Below are positions 1 to 8,056 of a stretch of DNA of 64,000 nucleotides, piece after piece (position 1 is the stretch's first letter; the number at the start of each line of letters is the position of its first letter). The DNA is taken from positions 124,001 to 188,000 of the forward strand of contig NZ_JBITMQ010000017.1 in NCBI RefSeq assembly GCF_044466355.1, written 5' to 3'. Origin of the DNA: Actinophytocola sp044466355. GTDB taxonomy: Bacteria > Actinomycetota > Actinomycetes > Mycobacteriales > Pseudonocardiaceae. A program made the translations under genes and the position numbers. The notes beneath the pieces were generated by a model. The model was not told where the DNA came from. It was given only the letters and a program-made list of their open reading frames with translations, and did not search any database.

Positions 1-106
1 CCTCGTGGTTTCGCACGACCAGCCGAGACTGGCGGCCGCCGTGGACCGCGTCGTGGCGCTGACCGGCGGCGCGCTCGCCGAGCCCCGGACCGGGACGCCG
101 GTATGA
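1..106 (+). CDS. ccmA: CcmA heme-exporter ATPase, C-terminal end only
   Basis: The window opens inside this gene; about 34 codons remain, in the frame starting at base 2. The visible stretch begins LVVSHD, which matches the H-loop (switch) histidine of ABC ATPases. Its TGA overlaps the ATG of the CcmB gene, so the two are translationally coupled. From position alone in a complete ccm operon it is the ATPase of the CcmABCD complex, which releases heme-loaded CcmE. The Walker motifs lie outside the window, so the assignment rests on context and the short tail. Confidence 0.8.
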   Translation, partial: LVVSHDQPRLAAAVDRVVALTGGALAEPRTGTPV

Positions 107-771
107 CCGGTCCGGTCCGGCACAGCCTCCAACTCGCGCGCAAGGACCTGCGGCTGGAACTGCGTGCGGGTGAGGCGTTGCTGGTCACCGCTCCGTTCGG
201 GGCCGTCGCCCTGGTGTTCGTGCCGCTCGCCGTCGGCACTGACGTGCCCCTGCTGCGCACGGTCGGGCCCGGCATGTTCTGGGTCGTCGTGCTGCTGTTC
301 GGGGTGCTCGTCACCGTGCGGCAGAGCGCCGTCGACGGTCCCGCGCAGCTCGCGCTGCTCCGGCTGTGCGGAGTCCACCCGGCGGCCCGGCTCGCCGGGC
401 GGGCCCTCGCGAACGCCGTGCTGCTCTGCCTGTTCCAGACCCTGTTGGTGCCGGTCGCGGTCGTGCTGTACGACCCGGACCTGACCGGGTGGCGATGGCT
501 CCTACCAGTGATACCGCTCGTCGCCGTCGGGCTGGCGTTACTCGGCGCCCTCACCGACGAACTAGCCCGCGGCCTCGCCGGACGCACGACGCTCGGCCCG
601 CTGCTCGCCGTGCCCGTCGCGCTGCCCATCCTGCTCTGCGCGACGCAGACGCTCGAACTTGCCCGCTACGGCAGGGCGCCGTGGCCGTGGCTCCTGCTCC
701 TCCTCACGGTCGACCTGCTGACCGCACTCGCCGTGGGGCTCGTCGCACGACACCTCGAGGAGTCCGCATGA
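103..771 (+). CDS. ccmB: CcmB heme exporter permease
   Basis: Integral membrane subunit of the CcmABCD complex of System I cytochrome c maturation. The 222-residue protein is the usual CcmB length and shows about six hydrophobic segments, beginning near residue 25. The N-terminal SLQLARKDLRLELR stretch resembles the family start. It overlaps the preceding ATPase gene (ATGA) and is overlapped by the CcmC gene, indicating coupled translation. With CcmA it powers release of holo-CcmE; it is not itself thought to move heme. Confidence 0.9.
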   Translation: MTGPVRHSLQLARKDLRLELRAGEALLVTAPFGAVALVFVPLAVGTDVPLLRTVGPGMFWVVVLLFGVLVTVRQSAVDGPAQLALLRLCGVHPAARLAGRALANAVLLCLFQTLLVPVAVVLYDPDLTGWRWLLPVIPLVAVGLALLGALTDELARGLAGRTTLGPLLAVPVALPILLCATQTLELARYGRAPWPWLLLLLTVDLLTALAVGLVARHLEESA

Positions 772-1496
772 GACTGTTCGGTACACGGCTGCCGAACGCC
801 GTGGCCGTGGTCGCCGCGGCCGGGCTGGTGGCCGCGGTGCTCGCGCCGCCGGACCGGATCCAGGGCGACCTGCAGCGCCTGATGTACCTGCACGTCCCCG
901 CGGCGTGGGTGGCCTACCTGAGCTTCGCCGTCACACTGGGTGGCAGCGTGGCCTGGCTGTGGCGGCGCGAGCCCCGCTTCGACCGCGTCGCCGCGGCGAG
1001 TGCCGAGGTCGGGGTGTTCTTCACGGGCCTGGCGATCGCGCTCGGCTCGGTGTGGGGCAAGCCGACCTGGGGCGTGTGGTGGACGTGGGATCCCCGGCTG
1101 GTCACCACCGCGCTGATGTTCTTCGTCTACCTGGGCTATCTCGCGTTGCGACGCGCCGTTTCCGACCGGGTGTCGCGGGCCAGGCGCTCGGCCGTGTTCG
1201 GCGTGGTCGCGTTCGTCCAGGTGCCGGTCGTGCACCTGTCGGTGGTCTGGTGGCGGGCGTTGCACCAGCCGGCGACGGTGCTCAGGCCGGGTGATCCGAG
1301 CATCGACCACACGATGCTCGCGGCGCTGCTGGTCAACGTGCTCGCGTTCACGTTGCTGTACCTGCTCCTGATGCGCGCCAGGGTGCGCCTGGCGGTCGCC
1401 GAGGAGGAACAGGAGGCCCGGCAGGCCGACGGCACGGAACTGGCCGGGAGCGCGGTCGAGGCCCCTCGTCTGGAGAGGACTGCCACGGATGTCTGA
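768..1496 (+). CDS. ccmC: CcmC heme-handling protein
   Basis: Loads heme onto CcmE on the outer face of the membrane. The 242-residue protein has six predicted transmembrane segments and the tryptophan-rich motif WGVWWTWDPRLV, diagnostic of the heme-handling protein family. Flanking histidines are visible in YLHVPAAW and in VVHLSVVWW/RALHQP, where the axial heme ligands are expected. I chose the ATG at 768 because it overlaps the end of ccmB; an open frame upstream starting at 366 is only a shadow of ccmB. The C-terminus is longer and more charged than in proteobacterial CcmC. Confidence 0.93.
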   Translation: MRLFGTRLPNAVAVVAAAGLVAAVLAPPDRIQGDLQRLMYLHVPAAWVAYLSFAVTLGGSVAWLWRREPRFDRVAAASAEVGVFFTGLAIALGSVWGKPTWGVWWTWDPRLVTTALMFFVYLGYLALRRAVSDRVSRARRSAVFGVVAFVQVPVVHLSVVWWRALHQPATVLRPGDPSIDHTMLAALLVNVLAFTLLYLLLMRARVRLAVAEEEQEARQADGTELAGSAVEAPRLERTATDV

Positions 1497-1605
1497 GTGG
1501 GCTTGGGTGGCGCTGGGTTACGGCATCACCGCGGTCGCGGTCAGCGGGTACGTGCTGAGCCTGGTCCGTCGCTGGGCGCGAGTGCGGAACGGGGACCAGG
1601 TATGA
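1489..1605 (+). CDS. ccmD: CcmD small membrane protein
   Basis: A 38-residue protein with one membrane segment (about residues 5-27) followed by a basic tail, RRWARVR. It overlaps the end of ccmC by 8 bp and its stop overlaps the ccmE start. Small size, single helix, basic C-terminus and exact position between ccmC and ccmE identify it as CcmD, which stabilises CcmABC and is needed for release of heme-loaded CcmE. Sequence conservation in this family is too low for identification without context. Confidence 0.85.
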   Translation: MSEWAWVALGYGITAVAVSGYVLSLVRRWARVRNGDQV

Positions 1606-2018
1606 AGCGGTACCGCCTGCTGGCGTTCTCCGGCGCCGGGGTCGTCGCGGTGCTCCTCGGGCTGTTGTTCTTCGGCAACCTGAACGAGAACCTCGTGTAC
1701 TACCTGACGCCTGACGAGGCGCTCGACCAGCGCGGTGACTACCCGGACGGACGACGGTTCCAGCTCGGTGGCCTCGTCGAGCCGGACAGCGTGACGGAGA
1801 GCGGGGACGAGCTGCGGTTCGTGGTTGTCGCGGACGCCGGACCGTACAGCGCATCGATCCCGGTGATCCACCACGGGGCGCCCGCCCAGCTGTTCCAGGC
1901 CGGGATCGGCGTGGTGCTCGAGGGCTCCTGGCAGGGCGGGGAGTTCGTGTCGGACACGATGAAGGTCAAGCACGACGAGAACTACCGGCCACCTGACAGC
2001 GCGGGAGGCGACCGGTGA
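1602..2018 (+). CDS. ccmE: CcmE heme chaperone
   Basis: Extracytoplasmic heme chaperone, 138 residues, with an N-terminal membrane anchor (about residues 5-25) and an OB-fold domain. The heme-attachment motif VKHDENYRPP is present, placing the covalent-heme histidine at residue 124 and the conserved tyrosine four residues later. This is the histidine form of CcmE, not the cysteine variant known in some archaea and desulfovibrios. The ATG at 1602 overlaps the ccmD stop; an upstream in-frame extension to 1497 has no ribosome site and was rejected. Confidence 0.95.
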   Translation: MKRYRLLAFSGAGVVAVLLGLLFFGNLNENLVYYLTPDEALDQRGDYPDGRRFQLGGLVEPDSVTESGDELRFVVVADAGPYSASIPVIHHGAPAQLFQAGIGVVLEGSWQGGEFVSDTMKVKHDENYRPPDSAGGDR

Positions 2019-3976
2019 CGGTCGTGACCCCGGCCGCGGGCTGGGCGGGCGTGCTGCTCGGACTCGCCGGGTCGCTTCTCCTTACCTGGTACGGGTTTCG
2101 CGCGCAGCGAAACCCGAAGGCCGTGCGCCGGACACAGCTGCGGTTCGCTGTGTGGTGCGCGCTGGGCGGCGCGGTCGTCGCGATGACCGCGCTCGAGGTC
2201 GCGCTGCTGACCGACAACTTCGCGATGTCCTATGTGGCCGAGACACACTCCCGCGCCACCCCGCTGCTGTTCACGATCACGAGCGCGTGGTCGGCGCTGG
2301 GCGGCAGCATCGTGCTGTGGACGCTGGTCCTCGCCGCTTACACCGCGGTGGTCCTGCGCCAGGTTCGGTCCACAGAGGACCGGCTGGGTACCGGCGCGCT
2401 CGGTGTGCTGGGGATCGTGAGCGTGTTCTTCTTCGGCCTGGTGGCCACCGTCGCCAACCCGTTCAAGATCCTCGCCAACCCGCCGTCGGACGGCCCGGGA
2501 CCGAACCCGCTGCTGGCCGACCACATCATGGTCGCCTTCCACCCGCCGCTGCTCTACCTCGGTTTCGTCGGTTTCACGGTCTCGTTCGCGTTCGCCATGT
2601 CCGCACTCCTGCTGCGCAGGGGTGGCGTCGACTGGCTGCGCCGGACGCGGCGCGCGAACCTCGTGGCGTGGAGTTTCCTCACCGGCGGCCTGGTACTCGG
2701 CGCGTGGTGGTCCTACGAGGTGCTCGGCTGGGGTGGCTACTGGGCGTGGGATCCGGTCGAGAACGCCGCGCTGATCCCGTGGCTCGTCGCGACCGCGTTC
2801 GTCCACTCGGCTGTGGTGCAGGTCAAGCGGGGCATGTTGCAGGCATGGAACTTCGTGCTGGTGATCGCCACGTTCGCGCTGACCATCCTCGGCACGTTCC
2901 TCACCCGCTCCGGCGTGGTGGCGTCCGTGCACTCGTTCACCGAGTCCGGGGTTGGCCCGGCGTTCCTCGGCTTCCTGATGGTCGTGCTGGCCGGCGGCTT
3001 CGCCCTGTTCGCCGTGCGCGGGGAGCAGGTGGCGTCGCCGTCGCGGCCGGAGTCGATGGCGAGCCGTGAGGGACTGTTCCTCGTCAACAACCTGCTGCTG
3101 ACGCTCGTCGCATTCGTGGTGCTGGCCGGGACGATCTATCCGATCGTGGTCGAGGCGCTCACCGGTGACCAGGTCTCGGTCGGCAGGCCGTTCTTCGACC
3201 GGATGGCTGTGCCGCTGTCGTTCGCCCTCCTGCTCGCCATGGGCGTCGGGCCGTTCACCCCGTACCGGCACGCCTCACCCGCTGTCCTGTGGGCGCACCT
3301 GCGTATCCCGGTGCTCCTGGCCAGCGCCTCCGCCGCCGTGGCGGTGGTGAGCGGCATTCGTTCACCCGGCACGGTCGCGGTGATCGCGATCGCGGTGGTC
3401 ATCGTGACCGCGAGCGTGCGTGGCCTCCTGGTCACCGCACCGAGTCCGAAGTGGACCGGTGTGCGGCGGGTGCTCCTCGGGCAGCGGGGTTTCTGGGGCG
3501 GTCAGCTCGCGCACATCGGGGTGGCACTGGTCGCCGTCGTCATCGCCGTGTCCGGCACGCTCGCCACCCGCGCCACGGTCACCCTCGACAGGGGACAGCA
3601 GGCCGAGTTCGCCGGATACACCCTCACGTTCGAGCAGAGCGAGCAGCACACCCAGCCCGACCGGCTGACGCGGGACGCGCACATCGTGTTCCGCGACGGC
3701 GCCGAGGTGGTGTGGACAGCCGAACCACGGCTGAACTCCTTCGCCAACCAGACGCAGGCAATCGGTCAACCCGCGGTGTGGACCGGAGTGGGACGCGACA
3801 TCTACGTCGCGCTCGCCCGGCTCGGCCCGGAACAGGTGTCGCTCAACCTCTACCGCTACCCGCTGATGGTCTGGCTGTGGGTCGGCGGCACGCTCGTCGC
3901 GTGTGGCGGTCTGTGGGCGTTGAGCGGGCGAACGCGGCGTACCGCACCGGCGGAGCGGGTGACCGCCGATGCCTAG
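2015..3976 (+). CDS. ccmF: CcmF cytochrome c heme lyase subunit
   Basis: Large membrane subunit of the System I heme lyase, 653 residues with many transmembrane helices. The WWD-domain motif WGGYWAWDPVENA is present near residue 245, and conserved histidines flank it (AFHPPLLYLG, FVHSAVVQ). A soluble periplasmic-type loop near residues 510-610 precedes the last helix, as in the family. It overlaps ccmE at its start and ccmH at its end, so it belongs to the same operon. It attaches heme from CcmE to apocytochrome c together with CcmH and CcmI. Confidence 0.95.
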   Translation: MTVVTPAAGWAGVLLGLAGSLLLTWYGFRAQRNPKAVRRTQLRFAVWCALGGAVVAMTALEVALLTDNFAMSYVAETHSRATPLLFTITSAWSALGGSIVLWTLVLAAYTAVVLRQVRSTEDRLGTGALGVLGIVSVFFFGLVATVANPFKILANPPSDGPGPNPLLADHIMVAFHPPLLYLGFVGFTVSFAFAMSALLLRRGGVDWLRRTRRANLVAWSFLTGGLVLGAWWSYEVLGWGGYWAWDPVENAALIPWLVATAFVHSAVVQVKRGMLQAWNFVLVIATFALTILGTFLTRSGVVASVHSFTESGVGPAFLGFLMVVLAGGFALFAVRGEQVASPSRPESMASREGLFLVNNLLLTLVAFVVLAGTIYPIVVEALTGDQVSVGRPFFDRMAVPLSFALLLAMGVGPFTPYRHASPAVLWAHLRIPVLLASASAAVAVVSGIRSPGTVAVIAIAVVIVTASVRGLLVTAPSPKWTGVRRVLLGQRGFWGGQLAHIGVALVAVVIAVSGTLATRATVTLDRGQQAEFAGYTLTFEQSEQHTQPDRLTRDAHIVFRDGAEVVWTAEPRLNSFANQTQAIGQPAVWTGVGRDIYVALARLGPEQVSLNLYRYPLMVWLWVGGTLVACGGLWALSGRTRRTAPAERVTADA

Positions 3977-4430
3977 CCGCCGCTCGCACCTGGCCGTCGT
4001 CGTGTCGATCGTCGCGCTGCTGGCCGTGGCGATCGGTGGTCTCGTCATGCGCGGGCCCGGTACGGGAGACCGTGCGTACGAACTGGAACAACGCCTGCGC
4101 TGCCCGGTGTGCAAGAGCGTGTCGATCGCGGACTCGCCGTCGGACACGGCGGAGGCCATGAGAGAGGTCGTCGCCCAGCAGGTCGCGGCGGACCGCACGG
4201 ATCAGCAGATCATCGACTTCTTCCGGGTCCGCTACGGCGACTGGGTACTGCTCGACCCACCCGCCGAGGGGCCGGCCTTGCTGCTGTGGCTCCTGCCTGT
4301 GGTCGCCGCGGTGGTCGGCGGGTTCATCCTGTTCGCGCGGCGCGAGCGGTCACCGTTGCCACCGCTCACGGCCGAGCAGCGTGCGCGGGTCGACGAGGCG
4401 CTCGCGCGGGCCCGCGAGGACCTGTCGTGA
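3969..4430 (+). CDS. ccmH: CcmH thiol-reductase subunit of heme lyase
   Basis: Membrane-anchored apocytochrome c thiol reductant, 153 residues. A leading hydrophobic helix is followed by the family signature LRCPVC (Cys45 and Cys48) and the region DFFRVRYGDWVLLDPP. A second membrane helix follows at about residues 97-117, which is the usual CcmH/CycL arrangement. It overlaps ccmF by 8 bp and the next gene by 4 bp. It is expected to keep the CXXCH cysteines of apocytochromes reduced for heme attachment. Confidence 0.94.
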   Translation: MPSRRSHLAVVVSIVALLAVAIGGLVMRGPGTGDRAYELEQRLRCPVCKSVSIADSPSDTAEAMREVVAQQVAADRTDQQIIDFFRVRYGDWVLLDPPAEGPALLLWLLPVVAAVVGGFILFARRERSPLPPLTAEQRARVDEALARAREDLS

Positions 4431-5206
4431 CCGACCGGGAACTGCTCGAACAGCGGCGCGACCAGGCGCTGCGCGACATCGTGGACCTGGAACGGCAGGT
4501 CGCCGACCGCGAGATCCCGGACGAGGTGGCTGAGGAACTGCGTCGCCGGTACGAGGCGACGGCCGCCGCGGCACTGGACGCCCTGGACGCGGCACCCGAG
4601 CCTGAGCTCGTCGCCGAGCGGCCATCGCGCTCGCGGCGCGTCGTCTACCTCGCCGCCGCCGTGGTCGGGCTCGCCGCGGCGGTTCTCCTGCCGGGCTATG
4701 TGTCGACGAGGCCGCCCGGGGGAGCGGTGTCGGGCAACGAGGTGCTGGCGCCGGACACCGGCGTGATGACGTCGGCAGCACCGGACCTGTCCGGCATGAG
4801 CGATGCCGACCTGGAGGCCGCGGTCACCGAGAACCCTGCCGCCGTCGGCGCCCGCCTCGCGCTGGCCGAGCGGTACGTCGCCGCAGGCGAGTACGACAAG
4901 GCGACGGACCACTACGCGGTGGCCCTCCAGCAGGACCCCGGCAACCCCGAGGTGCTCGGCGGCGCGGGCTGGCTGCTGTTCAAGCTCGGCAAGACCGCCG
5001 ACGCGATCCGGTTCGTCGACCAGGCGCTCGCCGTCTCACCCGACGAGCCGGATGTCCTGTGGTACAAGGCGAACATCCTCCTCGACGGACTCGGCGACAC
5101 CGAGGGAGGCCGTGACATCCTGCGGCGGCTCGCCGAGAGCGACGACCTGCCCGCCGACCTCCGGCCGCGGGTGGACCAGCGGCTCGCGGAGGTGGGTGAC
5201 CGGTGA
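4427..5206 (+). CDS. CcmI-like TPR apocytochrome chaperone
   Basis: A 259-residue protein with an N-terminal charged coiled-coil (ELLEQRRDQALRDIVDLERQ), one membrane helix near residues 65-85, and tetratricopeptide-like repeats in the C-terminal half (ARLALAERYVAAGEYDKATDHYAVAL and following). This is the CcmI/CycH layout, in which the TPR domain captures apocytochrome c for CcmFH. Here there is one obvious membrane helix where proteobacterial CcmI has two. I chose the GTG at 4427 because it overlaps the ccmH stop. Confidence 0.82.
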   Translation: MTDRELLEQRRDQALRDIVDLERQVADREIPDEVAEELRRRYEATAAAALDALDAAPEPELVAERPSRSRRVVYLAAAVVGLAAAVLLPGYVSTRPPGGAVSGNEVLAPDTGVMTSAAPDLSGMSDADLEAAVTENPAAVGARLALAERYVAAGEYDKATDHYAVALQQDPGNPEVLGGAGWLLFKLGKTADAIRFVDQALAVSPDEPDVLWYKANILLDGLGDTEGGRDILRRLAESDDLPADLRPRVDQRLAEVGDR

Positions 5207-5826
5207 CCACCGACGCTCCTCCCCGGTCCCGCTGGCGCACGGTGCGGTGGTCCGCTCTTGGGGTCGCCGTCACCGCGATCGTGGTCGGTGCCGTGTTCGG
5301 CAGCAGGCTCGGCCAGGACCCGGCCCTGGTGGACAGCCCGCTGATCGGGCAGCGCGCGCCGGACGCGACGCTCCCGAACCTCGAGGGCGGCGGCTCGGTG
5401 CGCCTGGCGGACCTGCGAGGCCAGGTCGTCGTGGTCAACTTCTGGGCGTCCTGGTGCGTCCCCTGCCGCGAGGAGCACCCGGCCCTGGTGTCGGCGGCGA
5501 ACAACTACTGGTCACAGGGCGTGGTGTTCGTCGGTGTCAACTACCAGGACCAGCAGTCCTCAGCGATCGGCTTCCTCGACGAGCTGGGCCGCGCCGACCC
5601 CGCCGCCTACCACTACGTGACCGACCCGGGCTCCCGGCTCGCCGTGGACTTCGGGGTCTTCGGTGTCCCGGAGACCTTCTTCGTCGACCGCGAGGGCACA
5701 GTCGTCGGGAAGATCACCGGCCCGTCCACCTACCGCCTGCTCACCTCGGCCCTCGACGACATCATCGCGGGCCGCGAACCGGAGTCCCGCACCGACGGAT
5801 CCGTCCAGCCCGCGCCGGGCGGCTGA
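5203..5826 (+). CDS. TlpA/CcmG-like thioredoxin, membrane anchored
   Basis: Extracytoplasmic disulfide reductase of 207 residues, anchored by a helix at about residues 16-36. The redox motif is WCVPC (Cys85, Cys88) in FWASWCVPCREEHP, and the cis-proline region is FGVFGVPETFFVD, typical of CcmG/DsbE rather than ordinary thioredoxin. It overlaps the CcmI-like gene (GTGA) and is the last gene of the ccm operon. It should re-reduce CcmH or apocytochromes using electrons from CcdA, a homologue of which lies at 15078. Confidence 0.93.
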   Translation: MTTDAPPRSRWRTVRWSALGVAVTAIVVGAVFGSRLGQDPALVDSPLIGQRAPDATLPNLEGGGSVRLADLRGQVVVVNFWASWCVPCREEHPALVSAANNYWSQGVVFVGVNYQDQQSSAIGFLDELGRADPAAYHYVTDPGSRLAVDFGVFGVPETFFVDREGTVVGKITGPSTYRLLTSALDDIIAGREPESRTDGSVQPAPGG

Positions 5827-5842
5827 CCGTCGAACCACTTCT

Positions 5843-5859
5843 TACGATGATGCGTAGTA
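5843..5859. promoter_or_regulatory. BlaI-type operator, site 1
   Basis: TACGATGATGCGTAGTA. It fits the window-wide pattern TACTAT-N5-ATAGTA with a weaker left half. It lies 20 bp before the ATG of the cupredoxin gene and just after the ccm operon stop, so it likely controls the cupredoxin-DUF3152 transcript. Confidence 0.65.
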
Positions 5860-5879
5860 GATTGTTGAGGAGGCTCACC

Positions 5880-6311
5880 ATGTCGCGAACGAACAGGCAG
5901 CGTACGCACGTACCGGCGGTGGCGGTGGGCAGCGTGGCCGTCATGCTGGCCGGCTGCGGTGGCACCGACACGACCGGCGACCCGGGCACGAGTGCGCAGA
6001 CGTCACCGTCCGAGACCGAGACGTCGATGAACGGAATGCGGACGGAGGTGTCGTTGACCGACTTCCGGGTGGAACTCCCCGAACGGGCCCTGATGCCTGG
6101 CACGTACTCGTTCGACGTCTCCAACGACGGCGATGCGCCGCACGCGCTGGAGATCGAGGGCCAGGGCATCGACGAGACGACCAAGACCCTGGAAGCGGGC
6201 CAGCAGGAGACGCTCACCGTGGACCTGCCCGAAGGCACTTACACCTTCTACTGCCCGGTGGGCAACCACCGGGCGCAGGGCATGGAGACCACTGTCACCG
6301 TGGGTGGCTGA
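5880..6311 (+). CDS. Blue-copper (cupredoxin) lipoprotein
   Basis: Secreted lipoprotein of 143 residues with lipobox LAGC near residue 23 and a Thr/Ser-rich linker. The C-terminal plastocyanin-like fold carries all four type 1 copper ligands: His in GDAPHALEIEG, then Cys, His and Met in FYCPVGNHRAQGM. It probably binds copper or carries electrons outside the membrane. I chose the ATG at 5880 because AGGAGG lies 6 bp upstream; in-frame ATGs at 5847/5850 sit inside the operator. It is preceded by operator site 1 and followed at 42 bp by a DUF3152 gene. Confidence 0.9.
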   Translation: MSRTNRQRTHVPAVAVGSVAVMLAGCGGTDTTGDPGTSAQTSPSETETSMNGMRTEVSLTDFRVELPERALMPGTYSFDVSNDGDAPHALEIEGQGIDETTKTLEAGQQETLTVDLPEGTYTFYCPVGNHRAQGMETTVTVGG

Positions 6312-6353
6312 CACCCACGCCATCCGAGAGCTACGAAGAGGTGTGATTCCCGG

Positions 6354-7289
6354 TTGGGCACGACCACGACCGACCGAGCCGCTACGTCGGCGTCGCGCGA
6401 GCCGTTGGTCGCTTCACGGCATCCGGTCAGGCGGCGGCGTCCTGCACGACGTCGAAGAACGAGCCGTTGGCAAATCCTCGCGGCCGTCGCGTTGATGGCT
6501 GTCACGGCGTTCACCGTCTACGACGTGAGTCGTGCACCGACCGAGGTGGCCGTGGCCGAGGATCCCGCGCGGGCGGCGGCGCCGACCGTGCAGCACGGTG
6601 TGGCCGAACATCCTTCGCCCGCGCCCAACCCGGAGGGTGACAAGCGGTATCCGGAGTCGATGGCCACCGCGGAGCTTCCCGATGGCGGTCCGTTCACGGA
6701 GCGAGGCACCGGCAGGTGGTCGATCGTGCCGGGTACCACTGACCGCGTAGGACCGGACGTGCCCGTGCGCACGTACAGCGTGGAGGTCGAGGAAGGCGTC
6801 GCACTCCCGGGCGGCCCGCAGGGCTTCGCCGCCACCGTCCACAGTGTGCTGAGCCATCCGAAGAGCTGGATCGGCAGTGGTGACCACGCCTTCCAGCGCG
6901 TGGCGAACGGCGACGCCGACCTCCGGGTGAGCCTGACCTCGCAGATGACCACCAGGAAGCTGTGCGGCTTCGCCATCCCGTACGACGGGTCGTGCTGGCG
7001 CGGCGACCTTCGGCGGGTGATCATCAACACGGCCCGGTGGGAACGGGGCGCGGTGGTGTTCCAGGGCAACATCGTCGCCTACCAGCAGTACCTCATCAAC
7101 CACGAGGTCGGGCACGCGCTGAACTTCGATCACGTGCCGTGTCCTGCCAATGGTGAGCTGGCGCCGGTCATGATGCAGCAGACCTGGGGCACCTCCAACA
7201 ACTACCTGGCCGACATCGGCACGGACCGCGTCGCCGCTGACGGCAAGAACTGCCTAGCCAATCCGTGGCCCTTCCCCCGGAGCGGCTGA
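6354..7289 (+). CDS. DUF3152 secreted metalloprotease-like protein
   Basis: A 311-residue actinobacterial protein with a basic N-terminus (RRRRPARRRR), a membrane helix near residues 41-60, a proline-rich linker and a C-terminal domain with the zinc-protease-like motif HEVGHALNFDH. That matches HEXXHxxxxxH and supports zinc binding; DUF3152 proteins have no proven substrate that I know of. Two cysteine pairs (LCGFAIPYDGSC, PCPAN...NCLA) suggest disulfides. The start is a TTG at 6354 with AGAGG upstream, so the N-terminus is uncertain. It is probably cotranscribed with the cupredoxin. Confidence 0.85.
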   Translation: MGTTTTDRAATSASREPLVASRHPVRRRRPARRRRTSRWQILAAVALMAVTAFTVYDVSRAPTEVAVAEDPARAAAPTVQHGVAEHPSPAPNPEGDKRYPESMATAELPDGGPFTERGTGRWSIVPGTTDRVGPDVPVRTYSVEVEEGVALPGGPQGFAATVHSVLSHPKSWIGSGDHAFQRVANGDADLRVSLTSQMTTRKLCGFAIPYDGSCWRGDLRRVIINTARWERGAVVFQGNIVAYQQYLINHEVGHALNFDHVPCPANGELAPVMMQQTWGTSNNYLADIGTDRVAADGKNCLANPWPFPRSG

Positions 7290-7937
7290 CCTTCCTCCGG
7301 TGGACCGCGATCTTCGGTCCGCCGCGCGGTCGATGACCCACGCGACAGCGGGCACGACCGCCAGCGCGGCGCAGAAGCCGCCGATCGTGTCGGTCGGGTA
7401 GTGAGCGTTGAGGAGCACCTGCGCCCACGCCATCGCCGCCCCGGCCGCGGTGGGCACAACCGCCAGGAGCCAGGCGCGAGCCGGATTCCCGCCGACCAGC
7501 ACGAGCATCGCGACGAGCGCGAAGGCGGTGGCCGAGGCGGTGTGACCGCTGGGGAACGACAGGTAACCGTCGTTGATCGTGCGGCCAACCAACGGCTTCA
7601 TGACTGTGGTGACGGTGACGGTCGCAGCAGGCCCGGCCACGGCGAGCACCGCGGCTCGCCGGTTACCCGCGCGGAGAAACACGACGACGAGCGTTGCGAG
7701 CACGACCACGGCCCCGTCGGGCTCCCCGGTCCAGTCGACGGCCGGCGCCAGCAGTTCCCACGACTGAAGTGGCCGGTGTTCGACGGGAATCCCGAACTCG
7801 GCCGTGGCCGACGTGCCCGCGAACACGAACCCCAGCACCACCAGCGTGACCGCCGCACACAGCGCCACGACGCCGAGTGGCCGCGCGACCCGAACCGGCA
7901 AGGCGCGCACACCGTTCACTTCCGGATCGACCCGCAC
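7254..7937 (-). CDS. PAP2-family membrane phosphatase
   Basis: Membrane phosphatase of 227 residues with about six helices. The PAP2 motifs are visible: KPLVGRTIND, then PSGHT, then the HYPTD block. In the third motif the usual Ser-Arg before the His is replaced (AQVLLNAHYPTD), so the phosphate-binding arginine appears to be Gln. Family members act on undecaprenyl or phosphatidyl phosphates. The start is GTG at 7937, with GTG 7916 as an alternative. Its tail overlaps the DUF3152 gene by 36 bp, tail to tail. Two operator sites lie upstream, shared with the divergent gene. Confidence 0.85.
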   Translation of the reverse strand: MRVDPEVNGVRALPVRVARPLGVVALCAAVTLVVLGFVFAGTSATAEFGIPVEHRPLQSWELLAPAVDWTGEPDGAVVVLATLVVVFLRAGNRRAAVLAVAGPAATVTVTTVMKPLVGRTINDGYLSFPSGHTASATAFALVAMLVLVGGNPARAWLLAVVPTAAGAAMAWAQVLLNAHYPTDTIGGFCAALAVVPAVAWVIDRAADRRSRSTGGRSAAPGEGPRIG

Positions 7938-8001
7938 AGCAAGGAAGTCGTCCGTGACGTCGTCGCCGTTTCGTGATCCGTGATCGCGATCCCGACCTGT
8001 C

Positions 8002-8037
8002 TACTAACACCAATAGTAGATACTATGCACGATAGTA
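8002..8037. promoter_or_regulatory. Tandem BlaI-type operators, sites 2 and 3
   Basis: Two 17-bp copies separated by 2 bp: TACTAACACCAATAGTA (8002-8018) and TACTATGCACGATAGTA (8021-8037). The second is identical to the site at 28108. They occupy the divergent promoter between the PAP2 gene and the Lgt-like gene. Confidence 0.85.
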
Positions 8038-8056
8038 GTATGGTGAAGGAGGCGCG

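Noticed and set aside
1982..3271. Long minus-strand open frame opposite ccmF
   Set aside because: It is rich in Arg, His, Gln and Glu, with no domain; a typical antisense shadow of a high-GC gene.
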